The translations under genes were made by a program, and so were the position numbers. The notes beneath the pieces are model-generated. The model saw only the letters and a program-made list of their open reading frames with translations, ran no database searches and was not told the origin of the DNA. 56,391 nt of DNA. Origin: Pseudoroseomonas ludipueritiae (GTDB lineage Bacteria > Pseudomonadota > Alphaproteobacteria > Acetobacterales > Acetobacteraceae). The stretch is from NCBI RefSeq assembly GCF_014490445.1, contig NZ_JACTUZ010000015.1:1-56391 (forward strand), given 5' to 3'. Shown here one piece after another: positions 33,041 to 40,928 of the stretch (its first letter is position 1; every line of letters begins with the position of its first letter).

Positions 33041-33436
33041 ATGAGCCAACAAGCTGCGCAGCGCGTGCCGCCCTCCCCCGTGCCGGACCCCTCGACCCGC
33101 GCCTTTTGGGATGCAGCACGGGAGGGAAAGCTGCTGATCGGCCGCAACAGCCGCACAGGGCGCGTGCATTACCCGCCCCGTCCTGTCTGCCCCTTCGATG
33201 ATGAGGGTGAGGTGGAATACGTCCCAGCCAGCGGCAAGGGCACGATCTACAGCTTCAGCATCATGCGGGCCAAGACGCCCTATGTGATCGCCTACGTGGA
33301 ATTGGCTGAGGGACCACGCATCATGACCAATATCGTCCGTTGCGACATGGCGGCGCTGCAGGTCGGCCAACCCGTGCGCCTGACCTTCGTGGACAGCGAA
33401 GGCGGACAACCCATCCCGATGTTCACCCCTGCCTGA
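33041..33436 (+). CDS. DUF35 (OB-fold, Zn-ribbon-type) partner protein
   Basis: 131 residues. The N-terminal helix and rubredoxin-like segment is DPSTRAFWDAAREGKLLIGR, followed by RVHYPPRPVCPFDDEGEVEY. The OB fold starts with GKGTIYSFSIMRAKTPYVIA. A normal zinc ribbon has two CxxC pairs. Here the first pair is NSRT and the second is CPFD, so only one cysteine remains and zinc binding is probably lost. DUF35 proteins act as obligate partners of thiolase-fold aldolases and acetyltransferases. The gene is 4 bases after the thiolase-like gene, which fits a heteromeric complex. Confidence 0.87.
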   Translation: MSQQAAQRVPPSPVPDPSTRAFWDAAREGKLLIGRNSRTGRVHYPPRPVCPFDDEGEVEYVPASGKGTIYSFSIMRAKTPYVIAYVELAEGPRIMTNIVRCDMAALQVGQPVRLTFVDSEGGQPIPMFTPA

Positions 33437-33451
33437 GGATTGTTCCACACC

Positions 33452-34366
33452 ATGTCCATGTTGGAAGGAAAGGTCGCGATCGTCACCGGCGCCGGCGGCG
33501 GCATCGGTCGGGAGATCGCATTGGCCATGGCGCTGGCAGGCGCGAAAGTGGTGGTCAACGATATCGGCGCCTCCCTCACCGGTATCGGGGAAACTTCCGC
33601 CACGCCGGGGGAGCAAACCAAGGCGATCATTGAGCAGCGCGGCGGCCAGGCCATCACGAATACCGATAGCGTGGCCGAATGGGAGAGTGCCCAACGCATC
33701 GTTGCCAGCGCCATCGAGGCCTTCGGGCGGGTGGATATCGTGGTCAACAACGCGGGTATCCTGCGTGACCAGATCTTTCACAAGATGACGCCGGAGGAAT
33801 GGCGTGCCGTTATCGACGTGCACCTGAACGGCAGCTTCTATATGTCTCGCGCGGCGGCAGGCCATTTCCGCGCACAGGGCTCGGGCGCCTATGTGCATAT
33901 GACCTCCACTTCTGGCCTGATCGGCAATACCGGGCAAGCTAACTACTCCGCCGCCAAGCTGGGAGTTGCGGCGCTGTCCAAATCCATCGCGCTGGACATG
34001 CACCGCTTCGGCGTGCGGTCCAACTGCATCGCGCCTTTCGCCTGGAGCCGCATGACCAGCTCCATTCCGGCGGAAACGCCGGAGCAGAAGGCACGGGTGG
34101 AGAAGCTGAAGCAGATGACACCCGAGAAGAACGCGCCGCTGGCCGTCTTTCTGGCCAGTGACGCCGCGAAGGACGTAAACGGCCAGATCTTCGCTGCACG
34201 CAACAACGAGATATTTGTCTTCAGCCAGCCGCGCCCGCTCCGCAGCACTCATCGCGGTGAAGGCTGGACACCGGAGCTGATTGGGGAGCAGGCTATGCCA
34301 GCCCTGCGCGCGCAGTTCCTGCCGCTGGATCGCAGCCCGGACGTGTTCTCCTGGGACCCGGTCTAG
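33452..34366 (+). CDS. SDR family 3-hydroxyacyl-CoA dehydrogenase, 17beta-HSD4/MFE-2 N-domain like
   Basis: 304 residues. Cofactor motif VTGAGGGIGREIALAM near residue 11, D36 of VVVNDIGAS for NAD, NNAGILRDQIFHKM near 95, catalytic Ser in TSTSGLIG near 150 and YxxxK in NYSAAKLGVA near 163. The NDIG and NNAGILRD patterns are typical of the (R)-3-hydroxyacyl-CoA dehydrogenase domain of multifunctional enzyme 2. This matches the (R)-hydratase encoded at 27742. Start at ATG 33452, with GAGGA 12 bases upstream; a TTG four codons earlier is in frame but too close to that site. Follows the DUF35 gene by 15 bases. Confidence 0.87.
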   Translation: MSMLEGKVAIVTGAGGGIGREIALAMALAGAKVVVNDIGASLTGIGETSATPGEQTKAIIEQRGGQAITNTDSVAEWESAQRIVASAIEAFGRVDIVVNNAGILRDQIFHKMTPEEWRAVIDVHLNGSFYMSRAAAGHFRAQGSGAYVHMTSTSGLIGNTGQANYSAAKLGVAALSKSIALDMHRFGVRSNCIAPFAWSRMTSSIPAETPEQKARVEKLKQMTPEKNAPLAVFLASDAAKDVNGQIFAARNNEIFVFSQPRPLRSTHRGEGWTPELIGEQAMPALRAQFLPLDRSPDVFSWDPV

Positions 34367-34441
34367 TTCATTCCTGAGGCGGGGATGCATGGCGGGGGAG
34401 CTTCGGGCCCAGAACAACAACAATACGGGGAACAAACAGGA

Positions 34442-35659
34442 ATGTTCGGACGCAGAGTGCTTCTGGCCGGTGCGGCTGTCGCGCCATTCGGCCTCCGCCG
34501 GGCACGGGCCCAGGTCCGGCCTATCCGCCTGGGCGTGCTCGGCGATTTTTCCGGGCCCTACCGGCATCTGTCCGGCCCCACCGCCGTCGCCTGCGTGAAG
34601 CAGGCGGTGGAGGATTCAGGCATTCTCCAGAAGGGCATCGCGGTCGAGGTCATTCAGGCCGACCATCAGCAGAAGGCGGATGCGGGGCTGGCCACGGCGC
34701 GCGAATGGTTCGACCGCGGCGGCGTCGATGTGGTGCTGGAGGTCAATAACTCCTCCATCGCGCTCGCCTTGAACGCATTGGTGCGGGAGAAGGACAAGAT
34801 CCATCTCAATACCGGCGCGGCCACCTCGGAATTGACAGCCAAGGCCTGTAGTCCCAACACCATCCAGTGGACCTACGACACCTATATGCTCGCCCGCTCC
34901 TCCGGAGTGGCCACGGTGCAGGCAGGGGCCGGCACTTTCTTCATCATTGCCGCCGACATGGCTTTCGGCCACCAGATGGAGCGCGACGTCACGAGGTTCG
35001 TGGAAGCCGGGGGCGGCAAGGTGGTCGGCTCCCTGCGCCACCCCTTCCCAGGCACGACGGACTTCTCCTCCATGCTGGTCCAGGCGCAGCGCAGCCGGGC
35101 CAAGGTTGTCGCCTTTGCCAATGCAGGAACGGATTTCATCAACTGTGTGAAGCAGGCTCACGAATTTGGCTTGGTGGCACGGGGGCAGAAGCTGCTGGGC
35201 ACCATTGCCTTCGTCAACGATGTTAAGTCGCTGGGGCTGGAAACGACCAAGGGCCTGTTGCTGACCGAGAGCTTCTACTGGGACCTCAATGACCGCACCC
35301 GTGCCTTCACCAAGCGCGTGCTGCCGAAGACGCCGGACAATTATCCCAACCAGACCCATGCCGGAAATTATTCGGCTGTCATCCACTACCTCAAGGCCGT
35401 GTCGGAAGTGGGCGCGGCGCGGGCTAAGGCGTCCGGGCGCGAGGTGATCGAGGTGATGCGCCGCATGCCCACGGATGACGATGCCTTTGGTGCCGGCAGC
35501 ATCCGTGTGGATGGACGGCATCTGCATGACGTGCATCTCTTCGAGGCCAAGGCACCCGCGGAATCCACCCATCCCTGGGACCTGCTGAAGCTCGTACGGA
35601 CTACGCCGGCAGCCGAGGCCTTCCGCCCCCTCTCGGAAGGCGGCTGTTCCCTGGCTTGA
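34442..35659 (+). CDS. Branched-chain-amino-acid-type (LivJ) ABC substrate-binding protein
   Basis: 405 residues. Tat-like leader (FGRRVLLAGAAVAPFGLRRA, then RAQ). Motifs: IRLGVLGDFSGPYRHLSGPT near residue 27, ADHQQKADAGLATAREWFDR near 75, AADMAFGHQMERDVTRFVEA near 170 and HPFPGTTDFSSMLVQAQRSR near 200. ATG 34442 gives a conventional leader; an in-frame ATG at 34385 adds 19 polar residues and has its own GAGG, so the start is not certain. It is a second Liv-type receptor without adjacent permeases and could share livHMGF at 19591-22877. Confidence 0.88.
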   Translation: MFGRRVLLAGAAVAPFGLRRARAQVRPIRLGVLGDFSGPYRHLSGPTAVACVKQAVEDSGILQKGIAVEVIQADHQQKADAGLATAREWFDRGGVDVVLEVNNSSIALALNALVREKDKIHLNTGAATSELTAKACSPNTIQWTYDTYMLARSSGVATVQAGAGTFFIIAADMAFGHQMERDVTRFVEAGGGKVVGSLRHPFPGTTDFSSMLVQAQRSRAKVVAFANAGTDFINCVKQAHEFGLVARGQKLLGTIAFVNDVKSLGLETTKGLLLTESFYWDLNDRTRAFTKRVLPKTPDNYPNQTHAGNYSAVIHYLKAVSEVGAARAKASGREVIEVMRRMPTDDDAFGAGSIRVDGRHLHDVHLFEAKAPAESTHPWDLLKLVRTTPAAEAFRPLSEGGCSLA

Positions 35660-35669
35660 AGCGGCTCAT

Positions 35670-35694
35670 CGGGCGGCGCCAGTCGCGCCGCCCG
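35670..35694. terminator. Bidirectional hairpin between convergent receptor genes
   Basis: Perfect 10-bp stem CGGGCGGCGC (35670-35679) with GCGCCGCCCG (35685-35694), loop CAGTC. It lies between the stop of the LivJ-type receptor (plus) and that of the Bug receptor (minus). Confidence 0.7.
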
Positions 35695-35702
35695 GCCTCT
35701 CG

Positions 35703-36704
35703 TCAGCCGATATCCATCCGCAGCCCCTCCTTCCGCACCACGCCGCCCCATTTCTCGATTTCGGCCCGCACGAAGGCGCTGTATTCGGCGGGCGTACCGT
35801 AAGTGGGCACGCCGCCCATCTCGGCGAAACGCCGCTGAGTCACCGGCAGTGACAGCAAGGCCTTGATCTCGGCGTTCAAGGCGTCGACCACCGGTTCTGG
35901 CGTGCCGGCAGGCAGGAAGGCGCCGAACCAGGTGCTGACATCGTACTCTGCCAGTTCCGGCATGGTCTCCCGTAGCGCGGGGAGCTCTGGCATCTGTGGA
36001 TTGCGGTCGGCGCTGGTGACGCCCAGCCCCCGCACCTGCCCTGCCCGAATCTGCTCGACGGAACTGGTCAGGTTGTCGAAGCCGAAATGCACGTCGCCCG
36101 CGACCATTCCCACCATGGCCGGCCCGGCGCCGCGATAATGCACTGCGGTGGCTTGCGTGCCGGTCAGCTGGTGGAACCATACGCCCGAGAGGTGCGGCGA
36201 CTGCCCTGGGCCGGACGTGCTGTAGTTCAGCTTTCCAGGATTTTCCTTCAGGTAGCGCACGAATTCGGGAACCGTGCGGACCGGCAGCGAGGGATGCAGC
36301 ATCAGGGCATTCGGGCCCCGGATCATGTTGGAGACCGGGATGAGTTGCTCCGGCTTGTAGGACAGGCCACGGAACAGGGAATAGGCGATGGCCTGCGGGC
36401 CTATATTCCCGATCAGGATGGTATGGCCATCTGGCTTGGCGCGGACCACCTCCGCCGCGCCCAGGGTTCCGCCGGCACCGGAGCGGTTGTCCACTACCAC
36501 GGGCTGGCCCCAGCGTTCCTGCAGAAAGGGTGCCAGTATCCGGCCCATGATGTCGGTGGTACCGCCGGCAGCGGCGGGCACGACGATGCGGATGGGCTGG
36601 CTAGGCCGCCATAGGCCCTGGCTGCGGGAGAGGCGGGGGGCCGCCAACCCGCCCATCAGCAAGGCGCCGCGCCATAACAGGACACGACGGTCAAATCGGG
36701 TCAT
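35703..36704 (-). CDS. Tripartite tricarboxylate transporter (Bug family) substrate-binding protein
   Basis: 333-residue periplasmic receptor. Leader DRRVLLWRGALLMGGLAAPR (residues 5-24). Motifs: WRPSQPIRIVVPAAAGGTTD near 32, WGQPVVVDNRSGAGGTLGAA near 65, VRAKPDGHTILIGN near 88 and VHYRGAGPAMVGMVAGDVHF near 185. AGGAGG lies 6 bases before the ATG. It is convergent with the catabolic operon and immediately downstream of iclR on the same strand. The operator-like repeats at 36778-36808 lie about 75-105 bases upstream of its start. Confidence 0.92.
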   Translation of the reverse strand: MTRFDRRVLLWRGALLMGGLAAPRLSRSQGLWRPSQPIRIVVPAAAGGTTDIMGRILAPFLQERWGQPVVVDNRSGAGGTLGAAEVVRAKPDGHTILIGNIGPQAIAYSLFRGLSYKPEQLIPVSNMIRGPNALMLHPSLPVRTVPEFVRYLKENPGKLNYSTSGPGQSPHLSGVWFHQLTGTQATAVHYRGAGPAMVGMVAGDVHFGFDNLTSSVEQIRAGQVRGLGVTSADRNPQMPELPALRETMPELAEYDVSTWFGAFLPAGTPEPVVDALNAEIKALLSLPVTQRRFAEMGGVPTYGTPAEYSAFVRAEIEKWGGVVRKEGLRMDIG

Positions 36705-36777
36705 GGTCGTCCTCCTTCGCGGTCGGCCTGTTCCGGCGATCCGCTTCGGAGATTTAGCGGCAAAATCCTCCTGGAGT

Positions 36778-36808
36778 CATTCCAAATCAGGAATGCTATT
36801 CAGCATTC
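36778..36808. promoter_or_regulatory. Clustered inverted repeats, candidate IclR operator upstream of the Bug gene
   Basis: Two overlapping dyads: CATTCC-N6-GGAATG (36778-36795) and GAATGCT-ATTC-AGCATTC (36791-36808). On the minus strand it contains GAATAGCATTCC, sharing GAATAGCATT with the site at 25481-25490. It overlaps the iclR stop codon and is upstream of the Bug receptor gene. The second dyad could also fold as a short hairpin after iclR, so a weak terminator is an alternative reading. Confidence 0.5.
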
Positions 36809-37602
36809 AGCAAAGGACGCGGAAAAAGCGCCTTACCTGTCAGCTCCGCCAGTTCCCGTAGCTCCGCCCCGAGCTGGGATGACAGCGCCGGATCGTATTG
36901 CGCCGTGATGGTGATGCCGCTGATGCCGAAGCGGGGCCTGCTCTCCTGGTCCTTCACCAGCGCCGCAATCGTGGTCAGCCCAAGGTAGAGATGACCGGAA
37001 TCGATGCTCCATCCACTCTCCTGGGCCTGTTGCACATCCGCCCAATAGTCCTCGAAACTCGGTGGAGACTGCCAGCGGAGAGCAGAGAAGCGCCGGCGAA
37101 GTTCCTCTTTCTCCAATGCCAGTGCCGCCGCCACGCAGCGCCCAACAGCGCCGACCAGCATGGGCAGCCGGATGCCGACGGCCATCTCGACCCGCACGGC
37201 TGCCGGACTATAGGCGCGGTCGATCAAGACGATGTGCCCGTCCTCCGTCACACGCCAGAGCACGATGATCATCTCGTACTTCAGGGCAAGCTGCTGCAAC
37301 TCGGGCCGGATGAGTTCGGCATGGCTCATTCCCAGCAGGCCCGCAGCCAGCTCGGCCACCGCGAGACCCAGCGCATAGGTCTTGTCCTTCTCGTGGAAGG
37401 AGACGTAGCGCGCCCGGGTCAGGGTCCGCAGGATGTTGAAGCAGGTGCTGACGCTGATCCCCGTGCCGCGCGCAATGGCTGCCACGCCCAGGGGCACGGT
37501 GGCAGTGGAGAGATAGCGCAGGATGCCGATGGCATGGACCACGGCGCCCACATCACGCTGGCCCGTCACTTTCTGGGGTGGAGGAGGAGAACGCTCGCCC
37601 AT
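36796..37602 (-). CDS. IclR family transcriptional regulator
   Basis: 268 residues. N-terminal winged helix-turn-helix, about residues 17-80 (GAVVHAIGILRYLSTATVPL, AIARGTGISVSTCFNILRTL). The GAF-like effector domain begins around residue 95 and has the family segments RVEMAVGIRLPMLVGAVGRC near 135 and GLTTIAALVKDQ near 200. GGAGGAGGA is inside the first codons' upstream region. IclR proteins often repress or activate catabolic operons for acids and aromatics. The shared word at 25481 and 36792 makes the acyl-CoA operon and the adjacent Bug gene the likeliest targets. Confidence 0.9.
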   Translation of the reverse strand: MGERSPPPPQKVTGQRDVGAVVHAIGILRYLSTATVPLGVAAIARGTGISVSTCFNILRTLTRARYVSFHEKDKTYALGLAVAELAAGLLGMSHAELIRPELQQLALKYEMIIVLWRVTEDGHIVLIDRAYSPAAVRVEMAVGIRLPMLVGAVGRCVAAALALEKEELRRRFSALRWQSPPSFEDYWADVQQAQESGWSIDSGHLYLGLTTIAALVKDQESRPRFGISGITITAQYDPALSSQLGAELRELAELTGKALFPRPLLNAE

Positions 37603-37987
37603 TCGACAGCCTACTCTGACACTGGAACCACTCTACGGCGGCGGAAGGGCTTCGCAAACGTGGCCGCCCTCTCTCCGCCGGCTGGGACGTCGAGGCGGCA
37701 CGAGCCGCCGTGTTTGCATGGGCCGGGTAGCTACCGCAGGGTCAGACCATTATCAACGAGGCTCTGCCTCGAGGCTCGAACCACCTTGCCCTGGCCTGGC
37801 CTTTTTGATGGTGGCCAGCATCTCCAGGAGCGCAGGCTGTGCCGCCATCATGCGCTGACTTCCGCGGAACGTCAGGTCCATCTTTCGCACGCCACTGAGG
37901 CTCCTCAGAACATACTCTGAAATTCTTCAAAGCCGCGCTTCTGGTCTGAAGAGGTCAAGATGGCGGCTCGTATGGCGGAGTGAAGTT
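37603..37987. other. Intergenic region between iclR and the MFS gene
   Basis: About 385 bases. Two small hairpins are visible: GGCGGC-ACGA-GCCGCC (37694-37709) and CGAGGC-TCT-GCCTCG (37757-37771). A 43-codon minus-strand frame at about 37755-37886 has no recognisable similarity and I do not call it a gene. The iclR promoter should lie near 37603-37680. Confidence 0.35.
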
Positions 37988-39265
37988 TCAGCCGTTGAGC
38001 GTACTGCCTTCGCCACAGTCCGTGCTGGCGAGCGAAGCGGAGGAGTCTCTCGCCTCAGGCTTGGTTCGACGGCCAAGAACCGCCACGCTGACCAGGCCGA
38101 AGCCAGCCAGCTGAGCCGCCATCAGGCAGAAGGCGAGGCCATAGCTGCCGCTCCAGGACACGAGCAGCGTGAAGATCAGCGGCCCGCAGATTGATCCGAC
38201 GAAGCCGAAGAGGCTGGCGGCGGAAGTCACATCACTGACCAGGGAGAGCGGCGCGACACGTGCGAGTTCCGCCATATGCACACCGTTCCAGCCGATGGCG
38301 GTGAAGCCCACCAGTGCCGCACAGCCGTAAAGGGCCCAGGCGTTTTCCCCACCAATCGTCACCAGCAGCACAACAGCCAGAGCCGAGGCTACTGCCTGCA
38401 TGGCGAGGTGCCGCAAGGCCTGCCCCATGCGGTCGGCCAGCCAACCCAGGACGACACGTCCGATCATGCTGGCAAGCTGCATCGCCGTGACGATCAGCCC
38501 CGCCTCGGTCAGGGAAGCATCGTGTCGGGTCATGGCATAGGTGGCGGTGAAAGCCATCAGGCACGCCTGTACCATGGAGAAGGAGGCGCCAAGAGCCGTC
38601 AGCAGCGGCAACGAGGAATGTGCGCGAAGGGTTCCGACGGAGCGCCCCAGCGCTCTCGGTGAGAGCAATGCGCGTGCCCAGCCCGGTTGCCCCTCGCCTC
38701 TTTCGGCATCAAGCCGCTGCCGGAAGGGCTGCACCAGGAGGATCGTCGCCAACACGATGCCGATCACGACACCCAGTGTGACCGTCAGGCCCTGTGCCAG
38801 GACCAGCGGCGCCAGCACCAAGCCTGCCAGGGCGCCGCCCAGGGGAACGCCGGCCTGCTTGATCGAGAAGATCAGCGTACGGTGCCGGGGAGGCGCCGCG
38901 CGGATCAGGATCTGGCTACCCGCTGGTGTGTTGTGGCCGGTACCGAAGCCGACCGCCAGCGCGCCCAGCAGCCCGAGCAGGCCCAGCGGCTGCGACAGCG
39001 CAAGCAGCCCAAGCGCCATGCAAGCCAGGCCGATCTGCAGCGTGCGTACCGGCCCGTGATGGCCGAGCATTAGCCCGCCGCAAGCCAGGCACCAGCAGAT
39101 GCCGGCCGATGTCAGGGCGGAAACCAGCCCGATGCTCTCCGGCGGCAAGCCCGCACGCGCCATCAGCGGCGGGCCCAGCAATGGAACGGCGAGGGAGGCG
39201 AAGGAACTGACGGTCTGGACAATCAAGGTCGCGACCAGCGCGCTGACCCATAAAGGCAATCTCAA
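37988..39265 (-). CDS. MFS transporter
   Basis: 425 residues, about twelve hydrophobic segments beginning VSALVATLIVQTVSSFASLA (residues 8-27). Features: TSAGICWCLACGGLMLGHHG, QILIRAAPPRHRTLIFSIKQ with AGVPLGGALAG near 140 (a motif of the CynX/YbfB-like MFS group), and RVVLGWLADRMGQALRHLAM near 265 (the MFS cytoplasmic loop). The start is a TTG at 39265: an in-frame TGA lies eight codons upstream and no ATG or GTG fits. Substrate unknown. The adjacent upstream region holds repeated CATCAA/TTGATG words, shared with the divergent DUF1127 gene. Confidence 0.85.
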   Translation of the reverse strand: MRLPLWVSALVATLIVQTVSSFASLAVPLLGPPLMARAGLPPESIGLVSALTSAGICWCLACGGLMLGHHGPVRTLQIGLACMALGLLALSQPLGLLGLLGALAVGFGTGHNTPAGSQILIRAAPPRHRTLIFSIKQAGVPLGGALAGLVLAPLVLAQGLTVTLGVVIGIVLATILLVQPFRQRLDAERGEGQPGWARALLSPRALGRSVGTLRAHSSLPLLTALGASFSMVQACLMAFTATYAMTRHDASLTEAGLIVTAMQLASMIGRVVLGWLADRMGQALRHLAMQAVASALAVVLLVTIGGENAWALYGCAALVGFTAIGWNGVHMAELARVAPLSLVSDVTSAASLFGFVGSICGPLIFTLLVSWSGSYGLAFCLMAAQLAGFGLVSVAVLGRRTKPEARDSSASLASTDCGEGSTLNG

Positions 39266-39490
39266 TGTCCGCTTCCACTCTTCTGCTCACCTGGTCTTGC
39301 ATGCGCCAGGTCCGCCCAGGACTGTGCCGCGAGCGGTGCACTCCGCCTAGGTGGCATCGTCCCATGGCTACCGGCTGTTAGTCCGAAAGGACTTCAGGAC
39401 CAAGCCCAGCTCCGGCCTTCGATGAAGCGGGCAGGCTGGAAGATCTGCTGCCTTCCCAGATGCCGGTCACGGCCAGGGCTTCCGGACGGC

Positions 39491-39538
39491 CATCAAAATT
39501 GATGATGCCAAACATCAAATCAATTCGTTTCCTTGATG
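39491..39538. promoter_or_regulatory. Repeated CATCAA/TTGATG words in the MFS/DUF1127 divergent region
   Basis: An AT-rich island carries CATCAA-AA-TTGATG (39491-39504), then CATCAAATCAATTC starting at 39513 and CTTGATG at 39532-39538. The first is a 6-bp-arm palindrome. This looks like a multi-site operator, perhaps for a LysR- or GntR-type protein. Positions 39266-39490 show no gene. Confidence 0.45.
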
Positions 39539-39593
39539 GGGCCTGCAGCCCTATCTTCCAGTCATCCCAAGGCTTCGGGCACAGGAGATCACC

Positions 39594-39806
39594 ATGGCAA
39601 CGCAGAGCATCTTTGCCTCAGGCTTCGCACCCGGCCACGCTACCCTCAACCTGCGACGGGCCTGGATGGCAGCCAGCGCCATGCTTCAGGCGCGGCAGAC
39701 CCGCCGGTTGCTCGCTAAGATGGACAGCCGCCTCCTTGCCGATATCGGTGCCAGCCGCGCCGATGCGGCTATGGAAGCCAACCGTTCGTTCTGGGACATC
39801 CGCTGA
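39594..39806 (+). CDS. DUF1127 domain small protein
   Basis: 70 residues. The C-terminal half is the DUF1127 (YjiS-like) pattern: ARQTRRLLAKMDSRLLADIG followed by ASRADAAMEANRSFWDIR. The domain is a small arginine-rich helical motif common in alphaproteobacteria. Known members act in RNA turnover and in phosphate or metal stress responses, but this protein's role is not known. GGAGATCACC precedes the ATG. Confidence 0.85.
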   Translation: MATQSIFASGFAPGHATLNLRRAWMAASAMLQARQTRRLLAKMDSRLLADIGASRADAAMEANRSFWDIR

Positions 39807-40019
39807 ACAGGGCGAATTCTGCGGGCCGTAAGATCAGCAGGCACAAACAACCAGCTTCGTCGTGCAAGGCAGAATAACGGTGCGCCAAGGGGGTTCAGGC
39901 GCTTGCAGAGGCTAATATGTTGTCGTCGACCATCTCTCGGCCGAGATGCTTCTCCATCCTGCCGAAAGCTCCAGTGATCGACGGACCCGACAAGGCCAGC
40001 AAAAGGCATGTTGGGCCGT

Positions 40020-40103
40020 TCAGAAGCTCCCTGTCGCGATGCCAAAGGTCAGGGCAATGAGCAGGCCCCAACCCAGCCCAGCCAAAGCTTTGCTGATCGT
40101 CAT
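40020..40103 (-). CDS. 27-residue single-helix membrane peptide
   Basis: A short frame encoding MTISKALAGLGWGLLIALTF plus GIATGSF: two polar residues and a lysine, then one transmembrane-length hydrophobic helix. An excellent ribosome-binding site (AGGGGAG, 6 bases before the ATG) supports translation. No family recognised. The surrounding 39807-40285 holds nothing else I can support. Confidence 0.4.
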   Translation of the reverse strand: MTISKALAGLGWGLLIALTFGIATGSF

Positions 40104-40285
40104 GCTCAGCTCCCCTGCGTGATATGATGGCCTAACCATCTCCTCACTCGGAGGTTCCGCCAGGAGTTGACGGGACCAACCCGCAGATCCCGCCAGCCCC
40201 GTGGTCATGGCCGTGAGCACCTTCCTTCGCGAGGCAGCACTGAACAGATGCCTCGCCTTCCCCGGCTGCCTTTCAACGAGGCTGG

Positions 40286-40602
40286 TCAGAAGTTCTTCTG
40301 CAATTCAACCAGAACCCGGAAATCGGTCTCGCTGCCCCCTACCCCAATACCCACCCCGGCAGCGAGAATGAGCCCGGCCGGCAGGATCTGCCGCGTCCCG
40401 AGTTCGATGAACTGATCCGCACGCCTGCGTTCGGAATCCTGTTCCCGCGAATACCCGACAAAGATGCCCATCGCACGTGCAATAGGCACACCCAGCGCGG
40501 CCGATACGGCATAACAATTCCGCCGCTCATCCTCATCTGATGAAGGCCTGGACTGAAGGGCAAGGGCGGCCGCGCCACCAGGCTCCAGAGCCGTGCGGGC
40601 AT
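40286..40602 (-). pseudogene. C-terminal remnant of an outer-membrane beta-barrel protein
   Basis: The minus strand reads GIFVGYSREQDSERRRADQF, IELGTRQILPAGLILAAGVG and ETDFRVLVELQKNF. Alternating hydrophobic residues and a terminal Phe are typical of the last strands of outer-membrane channels, most like the Phenol_MetA_deg/transporter family. An upstream part (WSLVARPPLPFSPGLHQ) is readable only in another frame, and no signal peptide or N-terminal strands exist. I infer a truncated, frameshifted gene. Family assignment is tentative. Confidence 0.35.
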
Positions 40603-40928
40603 CCTCTACCGGCCTGTGCATGCGCAGGGCCTGAGAAAACAGCCATACTAAGCACGACACAGGACACGGCGCTGAGCATGCGGACTGATTCGGCTGCGGG
40701 ACGTCATGATGTTTTGATTACGCAATGAATTCACGCTAACGATTCTTGGAGGCCTTAATAGCTGGGCGGTATACGGGGGCCATCCGCCCTCATTCCGTCA
40801 ATGGCTGCCGCACGGAGCGGGGGATGCGTCACGCAGGGACAGTGCGAACAGGGGGGCTTTCCTCGATGCCGCTGCCCGCAGCCGATGACGCCCTGGTTTC
40901 GTGACGCCCGCGTGCCTATCTCCCGAAC

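Noticed and set aside
32885-34567. A 560-codon open frame on the minus strand
   Set aside because: Antisense to the thiolase-like, DUF35 and SDR genes, with no recognisable domain.
36791-36808. iclR terminator only
   Set aside because: The 7-bp stem is short, has no U-tract, and shares a word with the site at 25481. An operator role is preferred, though both are possible.
37755-37886. A 43-codon minus-strand gene between iclR and the MFS gene
   Set aside because: No ribosome-binding site or recognisable similarity; composition is ordinary for noise in this DNA.
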